A stretch of 35,856 nucleotides of DNA from NCBI GenBank assembly GCA_945865625.1, contig CAMBFD010000002.1, positions 1 to 35,856 on the forward strand, given 5' to 3'. The notes under the pieces were generated by a model that saw only the letters and a list, made by a program, of their open reading frames with translations, had not been told where the DNA came from and did not search any database. Shown piece after piece: positions 1 to 7,649 of this stretch (its first letter is position 1; each line of letters opens with the position of its first letter). A program made the translations under genes and the position numbers. Source of the DNA: Chitinophaga pinensis (GTDB taxonomy: Bacteria; Bacteroidota; Bacteroidia; NS11-12g; UBA955).

Positions 1-802
1 TTCCTTGCATCCTGTTTTTTTGAATTAAAGTATATGCTTTTTCCGCATACAAATAATTCAAACGTTGGTTTCCTTTGTTGTATTGTGTGTGGTTGCTAAT
101 GGCATCAGATAAATCGATGATTCCATTTTCAGAGACTGCATTGGTCAATAAAACTGGTGCTTCCCAATCAATTGTGGACCTAGAATGTGCTAATTTTTTG
201 AGATGGCTTGCAAAAGCAGCAGCCCCTTCTCGGTCGCTTTTGTTGACCACAAAAATATTGGCAATTTCCATGATCCCGCTTTTTAATGTTTGAATTTCAT
301 CGCCACTTTCTGGCACAGAAACCACAACGGTGGTATCGGCCAATCCTGCAACTTCAACTTCGCTTTGTCCTACACCCACAGTTTCAATGATAATTTTGTC
401 GAATTTAGCGTGTTTAAGCACATCAACCACTTCAATGATGCTTCCACTTAATCCACCCAGAGAACCTCTAGAGGAAAGGCTACGAATGAAAATATTGGGC
501 ATCAAAAAGAGTGCTTGCATGCGCAATCTATCGCCGAGCAATGAACCAAAATTAAACACCGAAGAAGGATCTACGGCAACAATGGCAATTCTCAAATTTT
601 GTGCACTCCAATATTTTGCCAAGGCATTCACTAAGCTGCTTTTCCCTGCACCTGGAGGACCGGTAATGCCAATAACTTCGGCATTTCCTGAAAGTTGCAT
701 TAATAAATTTTGAGCTTCTGGATGATTGTTTTCAACCCAAGTAATCGCTCTAGCGATGGCTTTTTCATTGCCCTCGGCAATCAATTCGGGAGTTGGTATC
801 AT
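1..802 (-). CDS. meaB: MeaB/ArgK-type GTPase, 3' end missing at window edge
   Basis: P-loop GTPase of the MeaB/ArgK family, which in known members acts as a chaperone that loads and protects the adenosylcobalamin-dependent methylmalonyl-CoA mutase. I translated the minus strand directly: 267 codons are open from ATG 802 to the left edge without a stop. Walker A GPPGAGKSS starts near residue 48; AVDPSS and GDRLRM follow, then the family-typical ETVGVGQSE segment, and a specificity motif NKSD. Full-length members have about 320 residues, so roughly 50 are missing beyond the edge. A GTG two codons upstream (808) is a possible alternative start. A TAnnTTTG box lies in the 22-base gap after tsaD, so the gene probably has its own promoter. 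No mutase gene is in the window, so the partner is inferred from the family. Confidence 0.9.
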   Translation of the reverse strand, partial: MIPTPELIAEGNEKAIARAITWVENNHPEAQNLLMQLSGNAEVIGITGPPGAGKSSLVNALAKYWSAQNLRIAIVAVDPSSVFNFGSLLGDRLRMQALFLMPNIFIRSLSSRGSLGGLSGSIIEVVDVLKHAKFDKIIIETVGVGQSEVEVAGLADTTVVVSVPESGDEIQTLKSGIMEIANIFVVNKSDREGAAAFASHLKKLAHSRSTIDWEAPVLLTNAVSENGIIDLSDAISNHTQYNKGNQRLNYLYAEKAYTLIQKNRMQG

Positions 803-812
803 GCTCACTTTA

Positions 813-820
813 CAAAGATA
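813..820 (-). promoter_or_regulatory. Probable -7 box TATCTTTG for meaB
   Basis: On the minus strand the sequence reads TATCTTTG, a match to the Bacteroidetes -7 consensus TAnnTTTG. It lies 10 bases before the meaB ATG (4 before the alternative GTG), inside the gap between tsaD and meaB. No convincing -33 TTTG element is visible upstream. Confidence 0.45.
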
Positions 821-824
821 ATAG

Positions 825-1832
825 TTAAGTCTTGTTTTTTGAAAAAGGTAATGTTGAAATATCGATGAATTGATTCTTTTCCAATAAATACGAACCCGCT
901 TTTGCTATCATTCCTGCATTGTCTGTACAGTATTGAAAATCAGGAATATAACATTCCTTTTCGTGTAGTTTTCCCAATTCAAACATGGCATTACGCAAGA
1001 CTGAATTCGCAGAAACTCCACCCACCAATCCAATTGATTTAGGATTTAAGTTTTTAATGGCTTTTTTAACTCTTTTTGTGAGCATATTGACTAATGCACT
1101 TTCGTATGATGCGCAAATATTTTCTAAATTATTGGTCGCAAAATCAAGTTTTTCCTTGCTATTGTCCCTCAAGAAATAAAGAAGTGATGTTTTAATTCCT
1201 GAAAAGCTAAACTGGTATTCGGGCAATGAACTATCGGGAAATTTATAGGTGTTCGGATCTCCAGATTGTGCCAATTTTGATATTTGTGGTCCCCCAGGGT
1301 AACCAAGTCCTAGTAGCTTTCCTGCCTTATCAAAAGCCTCACCTACAGCATCGTCAATGGTAGACCCAATAACTTCCATTTCCATGTAGTTGGTTACCCA
1401 AATAAGTTGGGTATGTCCGCCACTCACCAGCAGGCATAACATTGGAAATTGAACCTGGTGCTCAATATACAATGCTGCAACGTGAGCTTGCAAATGATTT
1501 ACACCAATCAGAGGAATTTTTAGCGACATAGACAAAGCTTTCGCGGTGTTGAGTCCAACCATGAGCGAGCCCATTAATCCAGGACCTTGGGTCACAGCCA
1601 CCGCCGTTAGATCAGTGAATGAAATATTTGCAGTTTTTAAGGCCACATCAATTACTGGAATGATGCTACTTTGATGGGCTCTTGAGGCTAATTCGGGCAC
1701 AACGCCACCATAAATTTCGTGAACTTTTTGGGTAGACGTAATATTTGATATAATTTGTCCGTTCTGTAATACTGCTGCTGCTGTATCATCGCAACTACTT
1801 TCTATGCCCAATATAGTGGAAGCCTGTTTCAT
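825..1832 (-). CDS. tsaD: tRNA N6-adenosine threonylcarbamoyltransferase TsaD
   Basis: Transfers the threonylcarbamoyl group from threonylcarbamoyl-AMP to A37 of ANN-decoding tRNAs, together with TsaB and TsaE in the cytoplasm. The protein is 335 residues from ATG 1832, the usual family length. It opens with the typical ILGIESSCDDT; an upstream in-frame extension of 20 codons looks non-conserved and was dropped. Metal ligands are visible: H113 and H117 in NHLQAH and D304 in CTDNAG. The conserved VSGGHTQL, FSFSGIKTS and GGVSANS segments are also present. The start lies against the divergent TamB-type gene, and the gene is followed 22 bases later by meaB. tsaB and tsaE are not in the window. 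Nothing in the protein looks abnormal. Confidence 0.95.
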   Translation of the reverse strand: MKQASTILGIESSCDDTAAAVLQNGQIISNITSTQKVHEIYGGVVPELASRAHQSSIIPVIDVALKTANISFTDLTAVAVTQGPGLMGSLMVGLNTAKALSMSLKIPLIGVNHLQAHVAALYIEHQVQFPMLCLLVSGGHTQLIWVTNYMEMEVIGSTIDDAVGEAFDKAGKLLGLGYPGGPQISKLAQSGDPNTYKFPDSSLPEYQFSFSGIKTSLLYFLRDNSKEKLDFATNNLENICASYESALVNMLTKRVKKAIKNLNPKSIGLVGGVSANSVLRNAMFELGKLHEKECYIPDFQYCTDNAGMIAKAGSYLLEKNQFIDISTLPFSKNKT

Positions 1833-1859
1833 TGTGGATTCAATCCGGAAGTTTAAAAC

Positions 1860-1867
1860 TAAATTTG
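1860..1867 (+). promoter_or_regulatory. Probable -7 box TAAATTTG before the TamB-type gene
   Basis: TAAATTTG matches TAnnTTTG and ends 6 bases before the TTG codon at 1874. This is one reason for choosing that TTG as the start of the TamB-type gene. It lies inside the region upstream of the divergent tsaD. No clear -33 element was found. Confidence 0.4.
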
Positions 1868-1873
1868 GTTTTC

Positions 1874-4800
1874 TTGAAAAAACGCGGTTCAAAATTACGG
1901 AAGATATTGCTCAGAACGCTACTTATACTCGTTTTCTTTTCGAGTGTGGTGGCTGTGCTTACCCGTAATAAATATGTCCAAACCCGAATCGCCCAATCTA
2001 TAACTAATTATCTATCAAATGAATTAAAGGCAAAAGTGTCGATAAAAGCCGTTGAAATTGATTTTTTAAGAAATTTTCATTTTGAGGATTTCCTGATTGA
2101 AGATAGGCACGGAGATACCGTATTTTTTGCCTCTACGTTCAATTTTAGAGTTGAGCATTTTTCATACACAAAACAAAAAATTGGAATTCATGCAATTGAA
2201 TTGAATAAATTGGTAATCCACATTGGTGATTATGCTGGTGAAAAGGGGATGAATTTCGACTTTATTTCCGATTATTTTGCATCGCCAAAGACGGCTAAAG
2301 AATCGAAACCATGGTTTTTCGAAGGGAGCGATATTAAAATTAGAAATGCAGAGTTTTTGCAGTTTTACTATAAAAATGGTCCAATTAAGAACATTCCAAA
2401 TGTATATAACAATGATTATTTATTCATTCGAGATATTGATATTGATATTCCAAGATGGACCATGGATGATATTCATGGTAATAGATTCAAAATTGAAAAA
2501 CTTAAAGCAAAAGAGCGTAGTGGGTTAGAAGTTGTTGAATTGGTTGCCGATTGTGAAATTAATGGCAAGCACATTCTGCTCGATCACATGAAATTGAGAA
2601 CCCCAAATTGTATCATTGGACCGAGGTTCGAAATGATTAATAAAAACGATAGTGCTTACGAAAAGCCTTTCGATGACGTGATTTATGCCTTGAAACTTAA
2701 GAATTCGAAATTGTGTATGCACGATTTTAGAATGTTTAGCGTTTGGCTCGCCAACAGAACTTTCTGTTTTGATGTGAATGCAGATATCCGTGGGCCTTTG
2801 TCGAACCTGAAAGCAAAATATTTTCATGCTGTTTCTGGCAATGGTACCAATTTGAAGTTGAAATATGGATTGATTGGGTTGCCAAATGTTTCTAAGCTCT
2901 TAAATACATTTGATTTTGAACACTCTGTGATTGCAATGAGTGATTTACAGGAGATTATGCCTGAACTCGATTTGCCGAAAACGGTGATAGGGATTGGCTT
3001 GGTGAATTTAAATGGTCAATTGGATTTGCCTATGGGGTCTTTGAGTTGGAATGGTGATGTAAAAACCGATATGGGTCACATGAATGGCCTCATGGAATTG
3101 AATTATGCCGACGATAAATTACCGCTTCAATACATGTTAAATGTGAATATTGATTCGGTGAATTGGTTGCATTTTTTACCTCAAGCTTCGTTTTTGGGAA
3201 AAGCAAACATGGGTGTTTATTTAAAGGGAAGTGGTTTTGATGAGCATGCATCTTTTGAGTACGATATCACCACATCGTCTTATACGCTAAACAAAAGAAA
3301 GTTCCAAAAAGCTTCAATTGACGGGGTTCTAGACAATGGCAAACTCACTGGGTTTTTCAATTCAGAAGATCCTTCAGCCTTGTTAACGGCAACCATTGAC
3401 GGGGAAAATATTTTCAGAAATCAAGTTTCAAATATTCAAATGAAGGTTCAAAACTTGGACTTTGAAAAATTGGGTTTTGATTCAGTGCATACTGCATTTA
3501 AAGGTATCATTGAAGTGGCTTCAAGTGGAAATGATTTGAATACGATTTTGGGGGACGTGACCTTAAAAAATTGTGTTTTTAACAGAGAAGACGAAGAATT
3601 TGTATTGCCGTTGCAAGTGATTCGGAGGGATATTCCTGAGTTGGTTTCTTTTTCGGGCAATTGGATTGATGGAAACATCAAAGGAAATTGGAAACTGGCA
3701 AAAACGGGGCTTTGGTTTGAGCATATTTTACACGAAATGTTACCATCGCGATTCTCAAAACCTACCGAAATATCTAATGATTCTGTGCATTTCGATTTAT
3801 TTCTGCTGCAAACTGTTTGGCTCGATGCCTTAATTGCTCCAGGATTAAGATTGGGTCCTGTTTCATTGAGAGGATATTATCACGGTGCTTCAAACAAGTA
3901 TTTGTTGGATATGGGACCTTTTTCAATTGAATACGGTTTGTTTTACGGTGAAAAATCCAAAATTAGCATTCGCAAAGACATGTCGGTTGGTTTGCCAACC
4001 CAAATTACATTCAATACCAACAATGCAAGATTTGACAAAACTTTGTACGATAAGGTAAATTTATATTGGGCTTGTGGAAGTGATATTTACATGTTGAACA
4101 CAGAAATTCATGAAATTGAGAATAAATATTCGTTAAAAATGAACGGATCTGGCCAGGTTTTTCATGATATAGCCGATTTTAATTTCAATACTACGGAACT
4201 ACAAATTTTCAAGAATAAATGGATGCTTGAGAAATCCGCTAAAATCGAGTTTATGAAAGATAAAACAAAGATTACAAATTTTTATTTATCTGACAATGAA
4301 CATTACTTAGAGGTGAATGGCGATATTTCTGGTTCTAAATTAGATACTGTTCGGATAGATTTTAGCAATATTACGCCAACTATTTTAGCTCCGTTTTTCC
4401 CAAAAGGAGTTTTAGATAGTGTTGATTTTAGAGGAAATGGGGATGTGAAGATTTGTGCTGTTTTGAAGAATCCAAAGCTCTTGGGTGATTTAAGCCTGAA
4501 TAAGCTTAAATACAACAGTTTTCTATACGGTGATATGGATGTTGCATTAAAGGAAACCGAAAAAATTGGGCATCTTCAAATGAATAGTTTGTTCAGGTCG
4601 GGGCCATTAAAAGGGCTTGCAATCAATGGCGGACTTCAGTTAACTCAAGCTGATAATTTAGAAATGGATCTTTACGGAGAATTGCCTAGGAAAACATCCC
4701 TCAAAATATTAGATCCTTTCTTGAAGGGTATTTTGGATTTTAGAGATGGTACAATAAGAGGTAACTTTCATGTATTTGGAACCACCGATGAGCCCAAAGC

Positions 4801-6316
4801 GGAAGGATTGCTTTCAGTTGAACAAGCCAGGGTTAAAGTTAACTATTTGGCCACAGAATATACCTTCGCCGGCAATATTAAAATTACTGAAAAAGGATTA
4901 TTCTCTGTTAGATCAATTAAAGTTTTCGACGATTCAAAGAAGAGTTTTGCTTGGATGAAACTAGCGTTTACATATAAAAACTTTAGTGATTTTTCTTTGG
5001 ATGTACAATTCGATAGCTTAAAGAATTTTAAGGTTTTACAAACCACAGAAAAAGAGAATAGCTTGTTTTATGGTACCGCTTGGGCCGATGGAAATTGTAG
5101 AATTTATGGTCCAATTAATAAAATTAATATGGACATTAACTTAAAGCCCAGAAAAAACTCTGTTTTAGCAATTCAATATCTATCAGCAAACGAAAACAAA
5201 ATATACGGTAGCATTACTTTCAGAAATCATTTAGGTAAAATTCAAAATAAAGAAATAGTTAAAAAAGAAGCTCCAAGCAGTTTGGGTAAAATTGTAATGA
5301 ACATTAATGCCACAACCGATGCCGAGGTCCAATTTATCATCGATAAAAAACTTGGTGACATAATTAAAGGTCGCGGGAATGGGCAATTGAGAATGGTTTA
5401 CGACGTTGATGGAAAGTTTTATTTATTTGGAGCCTATTCTGTGGATCAAGGGGAATATGCTTTTTCTCTTCCAGGGATCAATTTGCTGAAAAAAATATCT
5501 TTAGATAAAGGTGGTAGCATTGTTTGGGATGGCGATCCTTTTAATGCAGTTGTAGATTTAGTGGGTAGGGTTGAAAAGAAAATTTCACCTTCAACGTTAA
5601 TGATTACATCTTCAAGTGCCTCTAATTCATATCCTGCTACTAAAATTATTAGTATCTTGAATTTAAAAGGAAATTTATTTAGTCCTCAAATTGGTTTTGA
5701 TATTCAAGCACCTGAATTGGTGACTACATCTGGAACGGCTGCAACAGAAGTGAATGCAATTATTCAAAGAATAAGAACCGATAAGGATGAAACCATGCGA
5801 CAAGCGGTTGCGTTGTTACTTTTTGGTAATTTTATACCTCCGTCTTTCTCCAGTAGTGGGGCTTCAGCAGCAAGCAATTTTAGTGGGACAGGATTTGCAG
5901 GAAATAGCGTATCTACAATTGCGAGTTCGGTTGTAAATGATTTATTTTCGAAGTATGGAATTCCAACGAGAATACAGGTGAATATAGATGATGTGAGAAG
6001 TTCCACGGGTACAAGCAATACAAAACTCTTTGTGAATAGCGAGTGGTTTTTGTCGGATCGTTTGAGGCTTGATTTAAATTATGATCCAACTGTAGCTGTT
6101 TTGGTAAGTAGTATGGCTGTTCCCATAAATTTTAACTTAGAATATAAAACCACCGATGAAAATTGGCGCTTAAAAGCCTTCTCTAGGAGTAGTAATTTGT
6201 TATTGAGTAATGGCTTAACAAACGGTGTTTCAGGGAATACCTTGGGAGCGGGTATGTTGTATCGCAGAGAATTTGAGACATTCAAACGGAAGAAACCTAA
6301 TGTTAATCAAAAATAA
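1874..6316 (+). CDS. TamB-domain (DUF490) envelope protein
   Basis: Large AsmA/TamB-like protein, 1480 residues from TTG 1874. Family members are anchored in the inner membrane, span the periplasm as a long beta-groove and take part in lipid transfer or outer-membrane protein assembly. What is visible is a basic N-terminus (KKRGSKLRK), one hydrophobic anchor (LLRTLLILVFF), then about 1400 residues of beta-rich sequence without further membrane segments. The C-terminal third has the TamB signature style: GQYAF-like YSVDQGEYAF, repeated LNLKGNL and a final VNSEWFLSDRLRLDLNYD. There is no ATG near the anchor. The reading frame is open from TTG 1832, which would overlap the tsaD start codon; TTG 1874 is preferred because a TAnnTTTG box precedes it by 6 bases. 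In proteobacteria TamB partners with TamA; no TamA-like gene is seen here. Substrate is unknown. Confidence 0.85.
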   Translation: MKKRGSKLRKILLRTLLILVFFSSVVAVLTRNKYVQTRIAQSITNYLSNELKAKVSIKAVEIDFLRNFHFEDFLIEDRHGDTVFFASTFNFRVEHFSYTKQKIGIHAIELNKLVIHIGDYAGEKGMNFDFISDYFASPKTAKESKPWFFEGSDIKIRNAEFLQFYYKNGPIKNIPNVYNNDYLFIRDIDIDIPRWTMDDIHGNRFKIEKLKAKERSGLEVVELVADCEINGKHILLDHMKLRTPNCIIGPRFEMINKNDSAYEKPFDDVIYALKLKNSKLCMHDFRMFSVWLANRTFCFDVNADIRGPLSNLKAKYFHAVSGNGTNLKLKYGLIGLPNVSKLLNTFDFEHSVIAMSDLQEIMPELDLPKTVIGIGLVNLNGQLDLPMGSLSWNGDVKTDMGHMNGLMELNYADDKLPLQYMLNVNIDSVNWLHFLPQASFLGKANMGVYLKGSGFDEHASFEYDITTSSYTLNKRKFQKASIDGVLDNGKLTGFFNSEDPSALLTATIDGENIFRNQVSNIQMKVQNLDFEKLGFDSVHTAFKGIIEVASSGNDLNTILGDVTLKNCVFNREDEEFVLPLQVIRRDIPELVSFSGNWIDGNIKGNWKLAKTGLWFEHILHEMLPSRFSKPTEISNDSVHFDLFLLQTVWLDALIAPGLRLGPVSLRGYYHGASNKYLLDMGPFSIEYGLFYGEKSKISIRKDMSVGLPTQITFNTNNARFDKTLYDKVNLYWACGSDIYMLNTEIHEIENKYSLKMNGSGQVFHDIADFNFNTTELQIFKNKWMLEKSAKIEFMKDKTKITNFYLSDNEHYLEVNGDISGSKLDTVRIDFSNITPTILAPFFPKGVLDSVDFRGNGDVKICAVLKNPKLLGDLSLNKLKYNSFLYGDMDVALKETEKIGHLQMNSLFRSGPLKGLAINGGLQLTQADNLEMDLYGELPRKTSLKILDPFLKGILDFRDGTIRGNFHVFGTTDEPKAEGLLSVEQARVKVNYLATEYTFAGNIKITEKGLFSVRSIKVFDDSKKSFAWMKLAFTYKNFSDFSLDVQFDSLKNFKVLQTTEKENSLFYGTAWADGNCRIYGPINKINMDINLKPRKNSVLAIQYLSANENKIYGSITFRNHLGKIQNKEIVKKEAPSSLGKIVMNINATTDAEVQFIIDKKLGDIIKGRGNGQLRMVYDVDGKFYLFGAYSVDQGEYAFSLPGINLLKKISLDKGGSIVWDGDPFNAVVDLVGRVEKKISPSTLMITSSSASNSYPATKIISILNLKGNLFSPQIGFDIQAPELVTTSGTAATEVNAIIQRIRTDKDETMRQAVALLLFGNFIPPSFSSSGASAASNFSGTGFAGNSVSTIASSVVNDLFSKYGIPTRIQVNIDDVRSSTGTSNTKLFVNSEWFLSDRLRLDLNYDPTVAVLVSSMAVPINFNLEYKTTDENWRLKAFSRSSNLLLSNGLTNGVSGNTLGAGMLYRREFETFKRKKPNVNQK

Positions 6317-6339
6317 ACGATATTGTATTATGGCTATAC

Positions 6340-6347
6340 TAATTTTG
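6340..6347 (+). promoter_or_regulatory. Probable -7 box TAATTTTG before ABC permease gene
   Basis: TAATTTTG fits TAnnTTTG and ends 4 bases before ATG 6352, in a 35-base gap after the TamB-type gene. A TTG at 6323-6325 is too close (14-base spacing) to be a convincing -33 element. Confidence 0.4.
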
Positions 6348-6351
6348 GAAA

Positions 6352-7620
6352 ATGTCATTTAGAATTCCCCTTTATGAGTCGTTCAAAATGTCTGGTTCGG
6401 CGATCAGGCAAAATAAACTGAGGAGTTTATTGTCGGTATTGGGAATTACAATTGGCATTTTTTGTATTATTTCGGTATATGCTTTGGTGCATTCTCTTGA
6501 AAAAAGTTTAAATAACCAGTTTTCAAAGTTTGGATCTGATGTGTTATTTGTGCAAAAATGGCCGTGGGATGAATTTGGTAGCAATTATCCTTGGTGGAGA
6601 TATTTGAAAAGGCCGATTACAAAACCCGAAGAGGCCGACTTTATTACCAGTCGAATATCCCCCAATAAAGTTAAAGCTGTCGCCTATGCATACTATCATT
6701 CTACCGATGTAAAGTCGAATAAACAAGCACTTAAAAATATCAAAGTAAAGTGTATTACTTACGATTTTAATCAAATTCAGGAAGTAAATATTTCTGAAGG
6801 ACGATATTTTAGTATCGATGAAGCAAATTCAGCCCAACCTGTTGCAATTATTGGCAGTAACGTGGCTCAATCTCTTTTTGAGGGACGCTCGGCGGTTGGA
6901 CAACAAATTAGAGTAGGTACTGGAATATGTACCGTTATCGGAGTGTGCGCTGTTGAAGGTGAAAGTTTAATCAATAACAGTGCCGATAATGTTGTGCTTG
7001 TAAATGCAAAATGGGCTTTAGGATATTTTTCGTATCGAAAAAGTGAAGATGCTCAAATTATGCTTAGAGCGGCTGATGGGGTGATGCTGGATGATTTAAA
7101 GGTCGAAATTTCAGGCATTATGCGTGCTTACCGAAAAATAAAACCTGGCGCAGAAGATGATTTCGCTGTCAATAAAATGTCGATGATTACCGATGCCATT
7201 TCTGGCTTGTTCGGTCAAATAAAAAAAATCGGATTAATCATTGGAGCGTTTGCAATGTTAGTTGGATGCTTTGGTGTTGCCAATATTATGTTTGTTTCGG
7301 TTAAAGAAAGAACACAAGAAATTGGAATTCAAAAGGCTCTCGGTGCTAAAAAATGGTTTATACAAGTACAGTTTTTATTTGAGAGTATCTGGCTGTGTTT
7401 GGCGGGAGGCTTTATCGGGATGTTTTTGGTATGGGTTGTTTTATTAGGACTCAATGCTGCTGTTGCCTCATCATTGGGTGCAGGAGCTTCGCTAACCTTG
7501 GGTTCTGAGGATGCTCTCATTGGCATTGTTACATCCGTGTTTGTTGGCATCGTGTCAGGGTTGATACCTGCAATTTCGGCATCCAATCTAGATCCTGTAA
7601 TTGCAATAAGGGCTAAGTAA
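6352..7620 (+). CDS. ABC transporter permease, FtsX/MacB family
   Basis: Inner-membrane permease of a MacB-type mechanotransmission ABC transporter, 422 residues. The layout is typical: cytoplasmic N-terminus, first membrane helix near residues 21-45 (LLSVLGITIGIFCIISVYALV), a periplasmic core of about 240 residues, then three helices near 287-312, 340-365 and 385-410. The FtsX-domain coupling segment VKERTQEIGIQKALGAK starts at residue 317. No ATP-binding subunit lies next to it, so an ATPase encoded elsewhere must be supplied; separate ATPases are common for this type in Bacteroidetes. An outer-membrane receptor gene starts 29 bases downstream, consistent with a shared transcript and an envelope role, but the substrate cannot be read from the sequence. 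Confidence 0.88.
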   Translation: MSFRIPLYESFKMSGSAIRQNKLRSLLSVLGITIGIFCIISVYALVHSLEKSLNNQFSKFGSDVLFVQKWPWDEFGSNYPWWRYLKRPITKPEEADFITSRISPNKVKAVAYAYYHSTDVKSNKQALKNIKVKCITYDFNQIQEVNISEGRYFSIDEANSAQPVAIIGSNVAQSLFEGRSAVGQQIRVGTGICTVIGVCAVEGESLINNSADNVVLVNAKWALGYFSYRKSEDAQIMLRAADGVMLDDLKVEISGIMRAYRKIKPGAEDDFAVNKMSMITDAISGLFGQIKKIGLIIGAFAMLVGCFGVANIMFVSVKERTQEIGIQKALGAKKWFIQVQFLFESIWLCLAGGFIGMFLVWVVLLGLNAAVASSLGAGASLTLGSEDALIGIVTSVFVGIVSGLIPAISASNLDPVIAIRAK

Positions 7621-7649
7621 GAATAAAATTTATAAAGAGAAAAATTAGA

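Noticed and set aside
330-713. Open frame of 127 codons on the plus strand
   Set aside because: It is antisense to the MeaB reading frame, which has clear GTPase motifs; the plus-strand translation has no recognisable domain.
1482-1499. TsaD motif NHLQAH instead of HHxEGH as a sign of inactivation
   Set aside because: Both metal-binding histidines are present at the right spacing; I recall the first His to Asn change as ordinary in this phylum.
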